A stretch of 64,000 nucleotides of DNA from NCBI RefSeq assembly GCF_003105155.1, contig NZ_QETK01000020.1, positions 1 to 64,000 on the forward strand. Reading direction: 5' to 3'. This document shows positions 8,480 to 19,800 of this stretch, piece after piece. The notes below the pieces were generated by a model. That model saw only the letters and a program-made list of their open reading frames with translations. It made no database searches and had not been told where the DNA came from. Numbering within the stretch: the first letter of the stretch is position 1; each line of letters starts with the position of its first letter. This stretch comes from Pseudomonas sp. SDI (GTDB lineage Bacteria; Pseudomonadota; Gammaproteobacteria; Pseudomonadales; Pseudomonadaceae). The position numbers and the translations under genes are program-made.

Positions 8480-8514
8480 TGCACGCAACAGGGTGCTTGC
8501 ACTAAAGGGTGGCC
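8480..8514. promoter_or_regulatory. NtrC-like half-site cluster upstream of the candidate sRNA promoter
   Basis: Two GCAC/GTGC-type elements sit side by side: GCACGCAACAGGGTGC (8481-8496, one base wider than the ideal) and TGCACTAAAGGGTGGCC (8498-8514). They are centred about 145-160 nt upstream of the predicted start at 8345, a normal enhancer distance for NtrC with sigma-54. Confidence 0.4.
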
Positions 8515-8535
8515 ACAATGCCCTGGGCGGCAAGA

Positions 8536-9972
8536 TCACGCCTCGTCGTCGCCGTCCTCATCGCCACCCGCGACCTTCATTCCCAGTTCCTTGATCTTGC
8601 GCGTCAGCGTGTTGCGCCCCCAGCCCAGCAGTAGCGCAGCATCGCGGCGGCGGCCAGCGGTGTGCTTGAGCGCGGTTTCGATCATGATCCGCTCGAAGCT
8701 CGGCACCGCGCTGTCGAGCAGGCTCGACTGGCCACGCGCCAGGGCCTGATCGGCCCACTGGCGCAGCGCCTGCTCCCAGTTGGTGACCGGTGCGGCATCC
8801 TGCGGCAGGTTCAGCAGTTCCGGCGGCAAGTCGCCGATATGCACTTCGCGCCCGGACGCCATCACGGTGATCCAGCGGCAGGTGTTTTCCAGCTGACGCA
8901 CGTTGCCTGGCCACGGCAAGTTGCGCATGAACGCTTCGGTTTCCGGCTTGAGCAGCTTCGGCTCAACGGCCAGCTCCTGCGCAGCACGGCCGAGGAAGTG
9001 TCGGGCCAGGGTCGGGATGTCCTCGCGACGATCGGACAGGCGCGGGATATGAATGCGGATCACGTTCAGGCGGTGGAACAGGTCTTCGCGAAACTTGCCG
9101 GCCTGCACCAGGGTTTCCAGGTTCTGGTGGGTGGCGGCGATGATCCGCACATCGACCTTTACTGGCACATGGCCGCCGACCCGGTAGAACTCACCGTCGG
9201 CCAGTACCCGCAACAGGCGGGTCTGGGTGTCGGCCGGCATATCGCCGATCTCGTCGAGAAACAGCGTGCCACCGTCGGCCTGCTCGAACCGTCCGCGGCG
9301 CAGGTTGGCCGCGCCGGTGAAGGCGCCTTTTTCGTGGCCGAACAACTCCGATTCCATCAGGTCTTTCGGGATCGCCGCCATGTTCAGGGCGATGAACGGT
9401 GAGGCCGCGCGTGGGCTGTGGCGGTGCAGGGCATGCGCGACCAGCTCTTTGCCGGTACCCGATTCACCATTGATCAGCACGGTGATATTGGAGTGGCTCA
9501 GGCGACCGATGGCGCGGAACACCTCCTGCATCGCCGGCGCCTCGCCGATGATTTCCGGGGTGCGGGCCAGGGCTGGAACGACGTCGAGGCCTTGCTGTTC
9601 CTGGGCATGCTGATTGGCGCGTTTGACCAGCGATACCGCTTCGTCGACGTCGAACGGCTTGGGCAGGTACTCGAAGGCCCCGCCCTGGTACGAGGCGACG
9701 GCGCTGTCCAGGTCGGAATGCGCGGTCATGATGATCACCGGCAGGCGCGGGTGCTGCTCGCGGATCTGCGCGAGCAGGTCCAGGCCGCTGGCGCCGGGCA
9801 TGCGGATATCGGAAATGATCACGTCCGGCTGCTGCCGGGCCAGCCGGCTCATGACGCCATCGGCACTGTCGAAGCTTTGCGTGGTCATGCCTTCCTGTTG
9901 CAAGGCTTTTTCCAGGACCCAGCGGATGGAGCGGTCGTCGTCGACGATCCAGACAGTTTCACTACGGCTCAT
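8536..9972 (-). CDS. ntrC: Nitrogen regulation response regulator NtrC (NR-I)
   Basis: This 478-residue sigma-54 activator has three domains: an N-terminal receiver (VWIVDDDRSIRWVLEKAL, phosphoacceptor Asp in VIISDIRMPG, residues 1-120), a central AAA+ ATPase (GESGTGKE Walker A, GAFTGA loop that contacts sigma-54, about 140-370) and a C-terminal helix-turn-helix (RRRDAALLLGWGRNTLTRKIKELG). Phosphorylated by NtrB under nitrogen limitation, it activates glnA and other nitrogen genes. Its start overlaps the ntrB stop as ATGA, so translation is coupled. Confidence 0.97.
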   Translation of the reverse strand: MSRSETVWIVDDDRSIRWVLEKALQQEGMTTQSFDSADGVMSRLARQQPDVIISDIRMPGASGLDLLAQIREQHPRLPVIIMTAHSDLDSAVASYQGGAFEYLPKPFDVDEAVSLVKRANQHAQEQQGLDVVPALARTPEIIGEAPAMQEVFRAIGRLSHSNITVLINGESGTGKELVAHALHRHSPRAASPFIALNMAAIPKDLMESELFGHEKGAFTGAANLRRGRFEQADGGTLFLDEIGDMPADTQTRLLRVLADGEFYRVGGHVPVKVDVRIIAATHQNLETLVQAGKFREDLFHRLNVIRIHIPRLSDRREDIPTLARHFLGRAAQELAVEPKLLKPETEAFMRNLPWPGNVRQLENTCRWITVMASGREVHIGDLPPELLNLPQDAAPVTNWEQALRQWADQALARGQSSLLDSAVPSFERIMIETALKHTAGRRRDAALLLGWGRNTLTRKIKELGMKVAGGDEDGDDEA

Positions 9973-11054
9973 GAGGACGGGGCTCCTTGTTCCAGCGGCA
10001 GGAAGATCGAAAAGGTGGTGTGGCCGGGGTGGCTGTCACATTCGATCAGGCCCTGGTGCTGGCTGATGATGTTCTGGGTAATGGCCAGGCCCAGCCCGGT
10101 ACCGTCCGGGCGGCCACTGACCATGGGATAGAAGAGGGTGTCCTGGAGTTCGGCCGGGATGCCCGGACCGTTGTCGATGATCTCGATCTTGGCCACCAGG
10201 CGATGGCGGGTATGGCCGATGGTGAACTGGCGCATGGCCCGGCTGCGCAGGCTGATGCGGCCCAGGCGCAATTCGTTCTGGCCGCTGATCGCCTGCATGG
10301 CGTTGCGCACGATGTTGAGCACGGCCTGGATCATCTGTTCGCGGTCGATCAGCACGTCCGGCAGGCTCGGGTCGTAGTCGCGCACCAGGGTGATGCCGCC
10401 CTGGCTTTCCGCCTCGACCAGGCTGCAGACGCGTTCGAGCACTTCGTGGATGTTGGTCATCGCCAGCGACGGCAGCTTGTTCGAGCCCAGCATGCGGTCG
10501 ACCAGGTTCCGCAGGCGGTCGGCCTCTTCGATGATGACGTTGGTGTAGTCCTTGAGGCTCTCTTCGGGCAACTCGCGGGCCAGCAACTGTGCGGCGCCAC
10601 GGATGCCGCCGAGCGGGTTCTTGATCTCGTGGGCCAGGCCGCGTACGAGCATCTTGGTGGTTTCCTGCTTGGACAGCTGCGCTTCTTCCTTGGTGATGCG
10701 CAGCAGGCGGTCGCGCGGGTGCACTTCGAGCAGCAACAGGGTCTGGCCCTGGCTGAGGATCGGGGTGACGGCGTAGTCGACGGTCAGGGTCTGCCCGGTG
10801 AGGGCCGTGAGCAGGGCTTCGCGCTTGGTGAACGGGTGCGCGTGGTCGACTGCCTGGCGCAGTGAATTGAGGGCTTCGGCCGACTCGGTGAACAATTCAC
10901 TGATGAATTGGCCGTGGCTGCGCTGGCCACTGATGGCCAGGAGCATTTCCGCTGCCGGGTTCATGTACTCAAGGCGCAGGTCGGCGTTGAGCAGGATGGT
11001 GGCAGTGGTCAGGTTGTCCAGGAGCAGACGGTGCAGTGCATCGCTGATGGTCAT
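9969..11054 (-). CDS. ntrB: Nitrogen regulation sensor kinase NtrB (NR-II)
   Basis: This 361-residue cytoplasmic histidine kinase/phosphatase has a PAS domain near the N terminus (ILLNADLRLEYMNPAAEMLL), the phosphoacceptor His in VRGLAHEIKNPLGG, and a GHKL ATPase domain with N box VLNIVRNAMQAI, DNGPGIP and GRPDGTGLGLAIT. It phosphorylates or dephosphorylates NtrC according to the PII signal. The ATG at 11054 gives the family length; the open frame upstream runs through the promoter region. ntrC follows with an ATGA overlap, while glnA upstream is separated by its own terminator. Confidence 0.96.
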   Translation of the reverse strand: MTISDALHRLLLDNLTTATILLNADLRLEYMNPAAEMLLAISGQRSHGQFISELFTESAEALNSLRQAVDHAHPFTKREALLTALTGQTLTVDYAVTPILSQGQTLLLLEVHPRDRLLRITKEEAQLSKQETTKMLVRGLAHEIKNPLGGIRGAAQLLARELPEESLKDYTNVIIEEADRLRNLVDRMLGSNKLPSLAMTNIHEVLERVCSLVEAESQGGITLVRDYDPSLPDVLIDREQMIQAVLNIVRNAMQAISGQNELRLGRISLRSRAMRQFTIGHTRHRLVAKIEIIDNGPGIPAELQDTLFYPMVSGRPDGTGLGLAITQNIISQHQGLIECDSHPGHTTFSIFLPLEQGAPSS

Positions 11055-11095
11055 GGGGCGTGGCGACCTCTGTTGATCTGCGTGTGCGAAGAAAA

Positions 11096-11111
11096 TGCAA
11101 GAACCAAACCA
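11096..11111 (-). promoter_or_regulatory. Sigma-54 promoter for ntrBC
   Basis: Minus strand TGGTTTGGTTCTTGCA keeps the invariant GG and GC of the -24/-12 elements at the right spacing and the TTGCA of the -12 box. It predicts a start near 11085, about 30 nt before ntrB. It lets NtrC amplify its own operon independently of glnA read-through. Confidence 0.6.
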
Positions 11112-11237
11112 AGGCTCCGAAAAGAAGCGGAGACGCCTGAATACGGGCGTTGTGTGCCCAAAAAATGACTGGCCTGCGCGGGGTGCGATACTTTTTGAAC
11201 CAAAATGGGCTGCTGGTCTTTGGGTAGCGCTGCCTTG

Positions 11238-11254
11238 CGCACCACTATAGAGCA
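11238..11254. promoter_or_regulatory. NtrC-like box upstream of ntrB
   Basis: CGCACCACTATAGAGCA differs at only 2 of 17 positions from the box upstream of glnA (12933-12949) and resembles the NtrC consensus TGCACC-N5-GGTGCA. Its centre is about 160 nt upstream of the predicted ntrB start. Confidence 0.55.
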
Positions 11255-11267
11255 CTTCGGGAAAGGG

Positions 11268-11294
11268 AAAAAAAAGGCCTCCCGAAGGAGGCCT
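11268..11294 (-). terminator. Intrinsic terminator after glnA
   Basis: On the minus strand the arms AGGCCTCC and GGAGGCCT close a TTCG tetraloop and are followed by eight T. It lies 18 nt past the glnA stop and separates glnA from ntrBC. Confidence 0.95.
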
Positions 11295-11311
11295 CTTTCA
11301 TTCACACGGCA

Positions 11312-12718
11312 TTAGCAGCTGTAGTACAGCTCGTATTCCAGTGGGTGTACGAAGGTGCGGACCTTGATTTCTTCTTCGCTCTTCAGCTCGATGTAGGCAT
11401 CGATGAAGTCGTCGGAGAACACGCCGCCCTTGGTCAGGAACGCACGGCCCTTGTCCAGCTCTTCCAGGGCTTCTTTCAGGCTGCCGCACACCTGTGGAAT
11501 CTCTTTCGCCTCTTCAGGCGGCAGGTCGTACAGGTTCTTGTCGGCGGCATCGCCTGGGTGGATCTTGTTCTGGATGCCGTCCAGGCCAGCCATCAGCAGT
11601 GCCGCGAAGCACAGGTATGGGTTGGCCGCCGGGTCCGGGAAGCGCGCTTCGATACGGCGGGCTTTCGGGCTCGACACGTAAGGAATACGGATCGATGCGG
11701 AACGGTTACGGGCCGAGTAGGCCAGCATGACCGGCGCTTCGAAGCCTGGGACCAGACGCTTGTAGGAGTTGGTGGCCGGGTTGGTGAAGCCGTTCAGGGC
11801 CTTACCGTGCTTGATGATGCCGCCGATGAAGTACAGGGCGGTATCGGACAGGCCGGCATAGCCTTCGCCAGCGAAGGTGTTCTTGCCGTCTTTCCAGATC
11901 GACATGTGCACGTGCATGCCCGAGCCGTTGTCGCCGTACAGTGGCTTAGGCATGAAGGTAGCGGTGCGGCCGTAGGCGTCGGCAACGTTGTGCACAACGT
12001 ATTTCAGGGCTTGTACTTCGTCGGCCTTCTTCACCAGGGTGTTGAACTTGACGCCGATTTCGTTCTGGCCGGCGGTCGCCACTTCGTGGTGGTGAACTTC
12101 GACGGTCTGACCCATTTCTTCCAGTGCGTTGCACATGGCAGTACGGATTTCGTGGTCGTGGTCGAACGGCGGAACCGGGAAGTAGCCACCCTTCACGCCT
12201 GGACGGTGGCCCTTGTTGCCGCCTTCCACGTCCTGGTCGGACATCCACGAGGCTTGCTCGGAGTAGATCTTGAACATCGAGCCGGAGATGTCGGACTTGA
12301 ACTTCACTTCGTCGAAGATGAAGAACTCAGGCTCTGGGCCAGCGTAAACGGTGTCGCCGATCAGGGTGCTTTTCAGGTGCTCTTCGGCGCGACGGGCGAT
12401 CGCACGCGGGTCACGATCGTAGCCCTGCATGCTGGCCGGGTCGATGATGTCGCAGGTCAGGATCAGGGTCGGCTCTTCGGTGAACGGGTCGAGCACGGCG
12501 GTGGAGTCGTCCGGCAGCAGGATCATGTCGGACGCTTCGATGCCTTTCCAGCCAGCGATGGAGGAGCCATCGAACATCTTGCCGGTTTCAAAGAAGTCTT
12601 CGTCCAGGCCGTCACGGGCTGGCATGGTCACGTGGTGCTGGGTGCCCTTGGTGTCAGTGAAGCGCAGATCAATCCATTTAACGTCATGATCTTTGATGAG
12701 TTGAACCGACTTCGACAT
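11312..12718 (-). CDS. glnA: Glutamine synthetase type I
   Basis: This 468-residue enzyme makes glutamine from glutamate, ammonia and ATP and is the main ammonia-assimilating step under nitrogen limitation. Recognisable are the N-terminal beta-grasp ([21 protein letters not shown]), the active-site segments [35 protein letters not shown] and [15 protein letters not shown], and the C-terminal adenylylation loop NLYDLPPEE with its Tyr. The length is that of the dodecameric GSI-beta form, which is controlled by adenylylation. The start at 12718 begins [11 protein letters not shown]. It has a strong terminator, a sigma-54 promoter and NtrC boxes. Confidence 0.98.
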   Translation of the reverse strand: MSKSVQLIKDHDVKWIDLRFTDTKGTQHHVTMPARDGLDEDFFETGKMFDGSSIAGWKGIEASDMILLPDDSTAVLDPFTEEPTLILTCDIIDPASMQGYDRDPRAIARRAEEHLKSTLIGDTVYAGPEPEFFIFDEVKFKSDISGSMFKIYSEQASWMSDQDVEGGNKGHRPGVKGGYFPVPPFDHDHEIRTAMCNALEEMGQTVEVHHHEVATAGQNEIGVKFNTLVKKADEVQALKYVVHNVADAYGRTATFMPKPLYGDNGSGMHVHMSIWKDGKNTFAGEGYAGLSDTALYFIGGIIKHGKALNGFTNPATNSYKRLVPGFEAPVMLAYSARNRSASIRIPYVSSPKARRIEARFPDPAANPYLCFAALLMAGLDGIQNKIHPGDAADKNLYDLPPEEAKEIPQVCGSLKEALEELDKGRAFLTKGGVFSDDFIDAYIELKSEEEIKVRTFVHPLEYELYYSC

Positions 12719-12813
12719 GGTGTCCTCCGGGGGGATAGAGCGTGCCTGTGCAGCCCTTGAATTTGGGTGATGCCGGGCGCGAATATCGGCCAAGGCAACC
12801 TGCCTCACAAGGG

Positions 12814-12829
12814 AGCAAATTGCATGCCA
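12814..12829 (-). promoter_or_regulatory. Sigma-54 promoter for glnA
   Basis: Minus strand TGGCATGCAATTTGCT matches TGGCACG-N4-TTGCW at all positions but one. The start would be near 12803, giving a leader of about 85 nt before the glnA ATG. The surrounding gap 12719-13046 carries this promoter, two NtrC-like boxes and, on the other strand, the thiI promoter. Confidence 0.85.
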
Positions 12830-12901
12830 GTGCCCCGAACTGGGATTTCTGCCCCAATCCCAAGCGTTTTCGGGCGCCAGGCGGTTAAACCGGATTTTTA
12901 T

Positions 12902-12918
12902 TGCACCCTTTGGAGGCG
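12902..12918. promoter_or_regulatory. NtrC-like box 1 upstream of glnA
   Basis: TGCACCCTTTGGAGGCG has a perfect left half of TGCACC-N5-GGTGCA and a weak right half. It is centred about 107 nt upstream of the predicted glnA start and 31 nt (three helical turns) from box 2. Confidence 0.5.
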
Positions 12919-12932
12919 CTTTATGAGTAAAT

Positions 12933-12949
12933 CGCACCAATATAGGGCA
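12933..12949. promoter_or_regulatory. NtrC-like box 2 upstream of glnA
   Basis: CGCACCAATATAGGGCA matches 9 of 12 consensus arm positions and is almost identical to the box at 11238-11254. It is centred about 138 nt upstream of the predicted glnA start. Confidence 0.55.
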
Positions 12950-12971
12950 TTGAAAACCTTCTGTACAAAAG

Positions 12972-13003
12972 TTGCTCAAACCGTGAGCAATTTCCGCTAT
13001 AAT
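12972..13003 (+). promoter_or_regulatory. thiI promoter region with a palindrome
   Basis: A perfect -10 box TATAAT lies at 12998-13003, 43 nt before the thiI ATG. A good -35 at the normal spacing is missing. Instead a palindrome TTGCTC-N7-GAGCAA (12972-12990) covers the -35 region and could bind a regulator. The -10 box is clear; the palindrome's role is unknown. Confidence 0.5.
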
Positions 13004-13046
13004 CCGCGCCCCCTCTTTTTCGGCTGGCCGTCCGCGCGCTGTTTTC

Positions 13047-14501
13047 ATGAAACTAATCGTAAAAGTCTTCCCAGAAATCACCATCAAGAGCCGGCCGGTT
13101 CGCAAGCGTTTCATCCGTCAACTGGCCCGCAACATCCGCAACGTGCTCAAGGATCTCGATCCTGCGCTCGTGGTGAATGGTGTCTGGGATAACCTCGAAG
13201 TGGTGACCCGCATCGAGGACGAGAAAGTCCTGCGCGAGATGACCGAACGCCTGACCTGCACCCCGGGCATTGCCCACTTCCTGCAGGTTGACGAGTACCC
13301 GCTGGGCGACTTTGACGATATCGTTGCCAAGTGCAAGGCGCACTTCGGCCCGCTGCTGGCCGGCAAGCGCTTCGCCGTGCGCTGCAAGCGTGGCGGCCAC
13401 CATGATTTCACCTCGATGGACGTCGACCGTTACGTCGGTAGCCAACTGCGCCAGCAGTGCGGCGCCGCCGGTATCGACCTGCGCACGCCGGAAGTGGAAG
13501 TGCGTATCGAAGTGCGCGACAAGCGCCTCTACGTGATCCACAACCAGCACAAGGGCATCGGCGGCTACCCGCTGGGCGCGCTGGAGCAGACCCTGGTGCT
13601 GATGTCCGGTGGTTTCGACTCCACCGTGGCCGCCTACCAGATGATGCGCCGCGGCCTGATGACCCACTTCTGCTTCTTCAACCTCGGTGGCCGTGCCCAC
13701 GAACTGGGCGTGATGGAAGTCGCGCACTACCTGTGGAAGAAATACGGCAGCAGCCAGCGCGTGCTGTTCATCAGTGTGCCGTTCGAAGAAGTGGTCGGCG
13801 AGATTCTCGGCAAGGTCGACAACAGCTATATGGGCGTAACGCTCAAGCGCATGATGCTGCGTGCGGCAGAGAAACTGGCCGACCGCCTGGAGATCGACGC
13901 ACTGGTAACGGGCGAGGCGATTTCCCAGGTATCGAGCCAGACCCTGCCGAACCTGTCGATCATCGATTCGGCCACCAGCAAGCTGGTATTGCGCCCGCTG
14001 CTGGCCAGCCACAAGCAGGACATCATCGACCAGGCCGTGGAAATCGGCACCGCCGACTTCGCCAAGCACATGCCTGAGTACTGTGGGGTGATTTCGGTTA
14101 ACCCGACCACCCACGCCAAGCGTCACCGCATGGAACATGAAGAGAAGCAGTTCGACATGGCCGTGCTCGAGCGCGCCCTGGAGCGCGCCCGCCTGATCTC
14201 CATCGACCACGTGATCGACGAGTTGAGCCAGGACATCCAGGTCGAAGAAGTCGACCAGGCGCTGGCCGGGCAGGTGGTGATCGACATCCGGCACCCGGAT
14301 GCCCAGGAAGACGAACCGCTGGAACTGGAAGGCATCGAAGTCAAAGTCATGCCGTTCTATGCGATCAACAGCCGCTTCAAGGAACTGGACCCAGCGCGCC
14401 AGTACCTGCTGTATTGCGACAAGGGCGTGATGAGTCGGCTGCATGCCCACCACCTGCTGAGCGAGGGACATGCCAATGTGCGTGTTTATCGTCCGGCATA
14501 A
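13047..14501 (+). CDS. thiI: tRNA 4-thiouridine synthetase / thiamine sulfur transferase ThiI
   Basis: The 484-residue enzyme makes 4-thiouridine-8 in tRNA and supplies sulfur for the thiamine thiazole. The N-terminal ferredoxin-like and THUMP domains cover about residues 1-165. The PP-loop ATP pyrophosphatase starts with [21 protein letters not shown]-terminal rhodanese domain carries the persulfide-forming cysteine in [14 protein letters not shown], with the partner cysteine in MPEYCGVIS. The presence of the rhodanese domain marks the long gammaproteobacterial form. It is transcribed divergently from glnA. Confidence 0.97.
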   Translation: MKLIVKVFPEITIKSRPVRKRFIRQLARNIRNVLKDLDPALVVNGVWDNLEVVTRIEDEKVLREMTERLTCTPGIAHFLQVDEYPLGDFDDIVAKCKAHFGPLLAGKRFAVRCKRGGHHDFTSMDVDRYVGSQLRQQCGAAGIDLRTPEVEVRIEVRDKRLYVIHNQHKGIGGYPLGALEQTLVLMSGGFDSTVAAYQMMRRGLMTHFCFFNLGGRAHELGVMEVAHYLWKKYGSSQRVLFISVPFEEVVGEILGKVDNSYMGVTLKRMMLRAAEKLADRLEIDALVTGEAISQVSSQTLPNLSIIDSATSKLVLRPLLASHKQDIIDQAVEIGTADFAKHMPEYCGVISVNPTTHAKRHRMEHEEKQFDMAVLERALERARLISIDHVIDELSQDIQVEEVDQALAGQVVIDIRHPDAQEDEPLELEGIEVKVMPFYAINSRFKELDPARQYLLYCDKGVMSRLHAHHLLSEGHANVRVYRPA

Positions 14502-14628
14502 GACGCCGGGGCTGTATGGCGGAAGCATCCGCCATCGCCCTCCCGACCGCCGGGCAGTCTGAGCGCCGTTCATTCATATTCGCCGCTTAAAATAGCGGCA
14601 ACCCGAATCCTCTGATCGAGATACACAA

Positions 14629-16452
14629 GTGATCGAAAATCTACGCAACATCGCCATCATCGCCCACGTTGACCATGGTAAAACCACCCTCGTCGACAAA
14701 CTCCTGCGTCAGTCGGGCACCCTGGAGCGCAACGAGCTCAACGACGAGCGCGTGATGGACTCCAACGACCAGGAAAAAGAGCGCGGCATTACCATTCTGG
14801 CGAAAAACACCGCCATCAACTGGAACGGCTACCACATCAACATCGTGGACACCCCGGGCCACGCCGACTTCGGTGGTGAAGTAGAGCGCGTAATGTCGAT
14901 GGTCGACTCCGTGCTGCTGCTGGTTGACGCTCAAGACGGCCCTATGCCGCAAACCCGTTTCGTGACCAAGAAGGCGTTCGAAGCCGGCCTGCGTCCAATC
15001 GTGGTGATCAACAAGGTCGACCGTCCGGGCGCGCGTCCTGACTGGGTTCTGGACCAGATCTTCGACCTGTTCGACAACCTCGGTGCTACCGAAGAACAGC
15101 TGGACTTCAAAGTCGTCTACGCCTCGGCTCTGAACGGCATTGCCGGTCTGGACCACACCGACATGGCTGAAGACATGACCCCGCTGTACCAGTCGATCAT
15201 CGACAACGTACCGGCGCCGGCGGTTGACCGTGACGGTCCGTTCCAGATGCAGATCTCCGCACTGGACTACAACAGCTTCCTCGGTGTTATCGGCGTTGGC
15301 CGTATCGCCCGTGGTCGCGTCAAGCCGAACACCCCGGTTGTCGCTATCGACGCCGACGGCAAGAAGCGCAACGGCCGTATCCTGAAGCTGATGGGCCACC
15401 ACGGTCTGCACCGCATCGACGTTGAAGAAGCCCAGGCTGGCGACATCGTCTGCATCAGCGGTTTCGAAGAGCTGTTCATCTCCGACACCCTGTGCTCCCC
15501 GGACGCAGTCGAAGCGATGAAGCCGCTGACCGTCGACGAGCCAACCGTTTCGATGACCTTCCAGGTCAACGACTCGCCGTTCTGCGGTAAGGAAGGCAAG
15601 TTCGTCACCAGCCGTAACATCAAAGAGCGTCTGGACAAAGAGCTGCTGTACAACGTTGCACTGCGCGTTGAAGAAGGCGACTCGGCTGACAAGTTCAAGG
15701 TTTCCGGCCGTGGTGAGCTGCACCTGTCGGTTCTGATCGAAACCATGCGTCGTGAAGGCTTCGAGATGGCGGTAGGCCGTCCGGAAGTGATCATCCGCGA
15801 AGTCGACGGTACCAAGCAGGAGCCGTTCGAGAACGTCACCATCGACATCCCTGAAGATTCGCAGGGCAAGGTCATGGAAGAAATGGGCCTGCGTAAAGGC
15901 GACCTGACCAATATGGTGCCGGATGGCAAGGGCCGTGTACGTCTGGAATACAACATTCCAGCCCGTGGTCTGATCGGTTTCCGTAACCAGTTCCTGACCC
16001 TGACCAACGGTGCAGGCATCCTGACCTCGATCTTCGATCGTTACGACACCATGAAGTCGGGTCACATGTCGGGCCGTCAGAACGGCGTTCTGGTTTCGGT
16101 TGAAACCGGCAAGGCACTGACCTACTCGCTGGAAACCCTGCAGGCGCGTGGCAAGCTGTTCATCGAACACGGCCAGGACATCTACAACGGTCAAATCATC
16201 GGTCTGAACAGCCGTGACAACGACCTGGGTGTCAACCCAACCAAGGGCAAGAAGCTCGACAACATGCGTGCTTCGGGTAAAGACGAAACCATCGCGCTGG
16301 TGCCGCCGGTTCGCTTCACCCTGGAACAGGCTCTGGAGTTCATCCAGGACGACGAGCTGTGCGAAGTCACGCCTAAGTCGATCCGTCTTCGCAAGAAGAT
16401 CCTCGACGAAGGCGAGCGTACCCGCGCTGCCAAGAAAGCCAAAGCTAACTAA
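14629..16452 (+). CDS. typA: Ribosome-associated translational GTPase TypA/BipA
   Basis: This 607-residue GTPase is related to EF-G. G motifs are [16 protein letters not shown] (G1), [12 protein letters not shown] (G3) and VINKVDRP (G4), followed by the EF-Tu-like domain 2, domains III and V, and the BipA-specific C-terminal domain ([28 protein letters not shown]). It acts in 50S subunit assembly and stress or low-temperature growth. The start is GTG at 14629. A small hairpin (14582-14599) and a short leader precede it, and a strong terminator follows. Confidence 0.97.
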   Translation: MIENLRNIAIIAHVDHGKTTLVDKLLRQSGTLERNELNDERVMDSNDQEKERGITILAKNTAINWNGYHINIVDTPGHADFGGEVERVMSMVDSVLLLVDAQDGPMPQTRFVTKKAFEAGLRPIVVINKVDRPGARPDWVLDQIFDLFDNLGATEEQLDFKVVYASALNGIAGLDHTDMAEDMTPLYQSIIDNVPAPAVDRDGPFQMQISALDYNSFLGVIGVGRIARGRVKPNTPVVAIDADGKKRNGRILKLMGHHGLHRIDVEEAQAGDIVCISGFEELFISDTLCSPDAVEAMKPLTVDEPTVSMTFQVNDSPFCGKEGKFVTSRNIKERLDKELLYNVALRVEEGDSADKFKVSGRGELHLSVLIETMRREGFEMAVGRPEVIIREVDGTKQEPFENVTIDIPEDSQGKVMEEMGLRKGDLTNMVPDGKGRVRLEYNIPARGLIGFRNQFLTLTNGAGILTSIFDRYDTMKSGHMSGRQNGVLVSVETGKALTYSLETLQARGKLFIEHGQDIYNGQIIGLNSRDNDLGVNPTKGKKLDNMRASGKDETIALVPPVRFTLEQALEFIQDDELCEVTPKSIRLRKKILDEGERTRAAKKAKAN

Positions 16453-16466
16453 GTCTGGCTGAACGA

Positions 16467-16501
16467 AAACGCCCCCGGTCGAAAGGCCGGGGGCGTTTTT
16501 G
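16467..16501 (+). terminator. Intrinsic terminator after typA
   Basis: AACGCCCCCGG and CCGGGGGCGTT arms around an 8-nt loop are followed by a T run, starting 15 nt past the typA stop. A-rich flanking on the left could make it work in the other direction too. Confidence 0.93.
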
Positions 16502-16528
16502 TTTGTCTGGGGGAAATGTGTTGCCGGC

Positions 16529-16599
16529 TATCGCGCGACGAGCCCGCTCCCACAGGGTGCTGCAGTGCTCTTTGTGGGCGCGGGCTTGTCCCGCGATGC
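16529..16599. repeat. REP pair between typA and the YkgJ-like gene
   Basis: Two inverted REP units (ATCGCGCGACGAGCCCGCTC ... and its complement ending GGGCTTGTCCCGCGAT) lie between convergent genes, immediately after the typA terminator. They share the GCGGGA/TCCCGC core of the other REP elements here. Confidence 0.8.
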
Positions 16600-16604
16600 T
16601 TTAC

Positions 16605-17009
16605 TCAGCGCGCCAGCGGCTTGGGCTTGTACGCGCAATACCCCGGCCGCGGCCCGATCTTCGGGTGGTTGCGGCAGGTGTCCGGACGCTTGTCATAAAT
16701 GGTGCACAGGCGGCTCTTGCGGTCCAGATACAGGCAATCGTCGTTGCTCATCCGCGTCAGGGTGAAGATGCCCGACTTCTGGTTGAAGCGCTCGATAATC
16801 CCTTCCTTTTGCAAACGCTTGGCAACGTTCTTCGGTGGCTCGTCTTTCTCGAACTCGTCCACCACGCCAATGCGGATCAAGTCTTTCAACTTGACCTCCA
16901 CCGGCAAGGTGCAGCACGTGGAGTTGCAGCCCCCGCACATATGGCTGGAATACCTTTGCCAGGTATCCAGGCGGTCGACTTCGGCGGCGGCAATCAGGGT
17001 CGGTTTCAT
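16605..17009 (-). CDS. YkgJ-family cysteine cluster protein (probable metal-binding protein)
   Basis: The 134-residue protein has a cysteine cluster MCGGCNSTCC near residues 24-33 and two later pairs (DDCLYLDRKSRLC, RPDTCRNHP), the arrangement of the YkgJ/UPF0153 family, which is predicted to bind zinc or an iron-sulfur cluster. The exact function is unknown. The ATG at 17009 (MKPTLIAAAEVD) fits the family. It stands alone, convergent to typA and divergent from glgP. Confidence 0.85.
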   Translation of the reverse strand: MKPTLIAAAEVDRLDTWQRYSSHMCGGCNSTCCTLPVEVKLKDLIRIGVVDEFEKDEPPKNVAKRLQKEGIIERFNQKSGIFTLTRMSNDDCLYLDRKSRLCTIYDKRPDTCRNHPKIGPRPGYCAYKPKPLAR

Positions 17010-17210
17010 CGGGCTCAGGTGTTTAGATGTTCTGGTGGGCGCGCGATCATACCGGAGTTGATCAAAATGTGAACAGCCATTTGCCCGGTTGCGCGCATAA
17101 CAGGTACCGCTTTTGCACAGAAACACCTGAACCAGCGCTTTCGCTCTGTGTCGAAGCGTCTAGGCTGAGGAGTCTCCATCCGCATTCGTCAACTTGCCCG
17201 AGGACATCGC

Positions 17211-19661
<2,451 letters not shown>

Positions 19662-19800
19662 GCAACGGCGCGCGGCCCGTGGGCGTGAACCTTCGGGTCG
19701 ATGTGTCGTCTGATCGGACAGGCGTGTCCTACTGCTCGCCCGCGCAGCGCTCTCCCTGTAAACTGCGTGGGTTTTTACTTCCCCTTCTTCGGAGCCTTAC

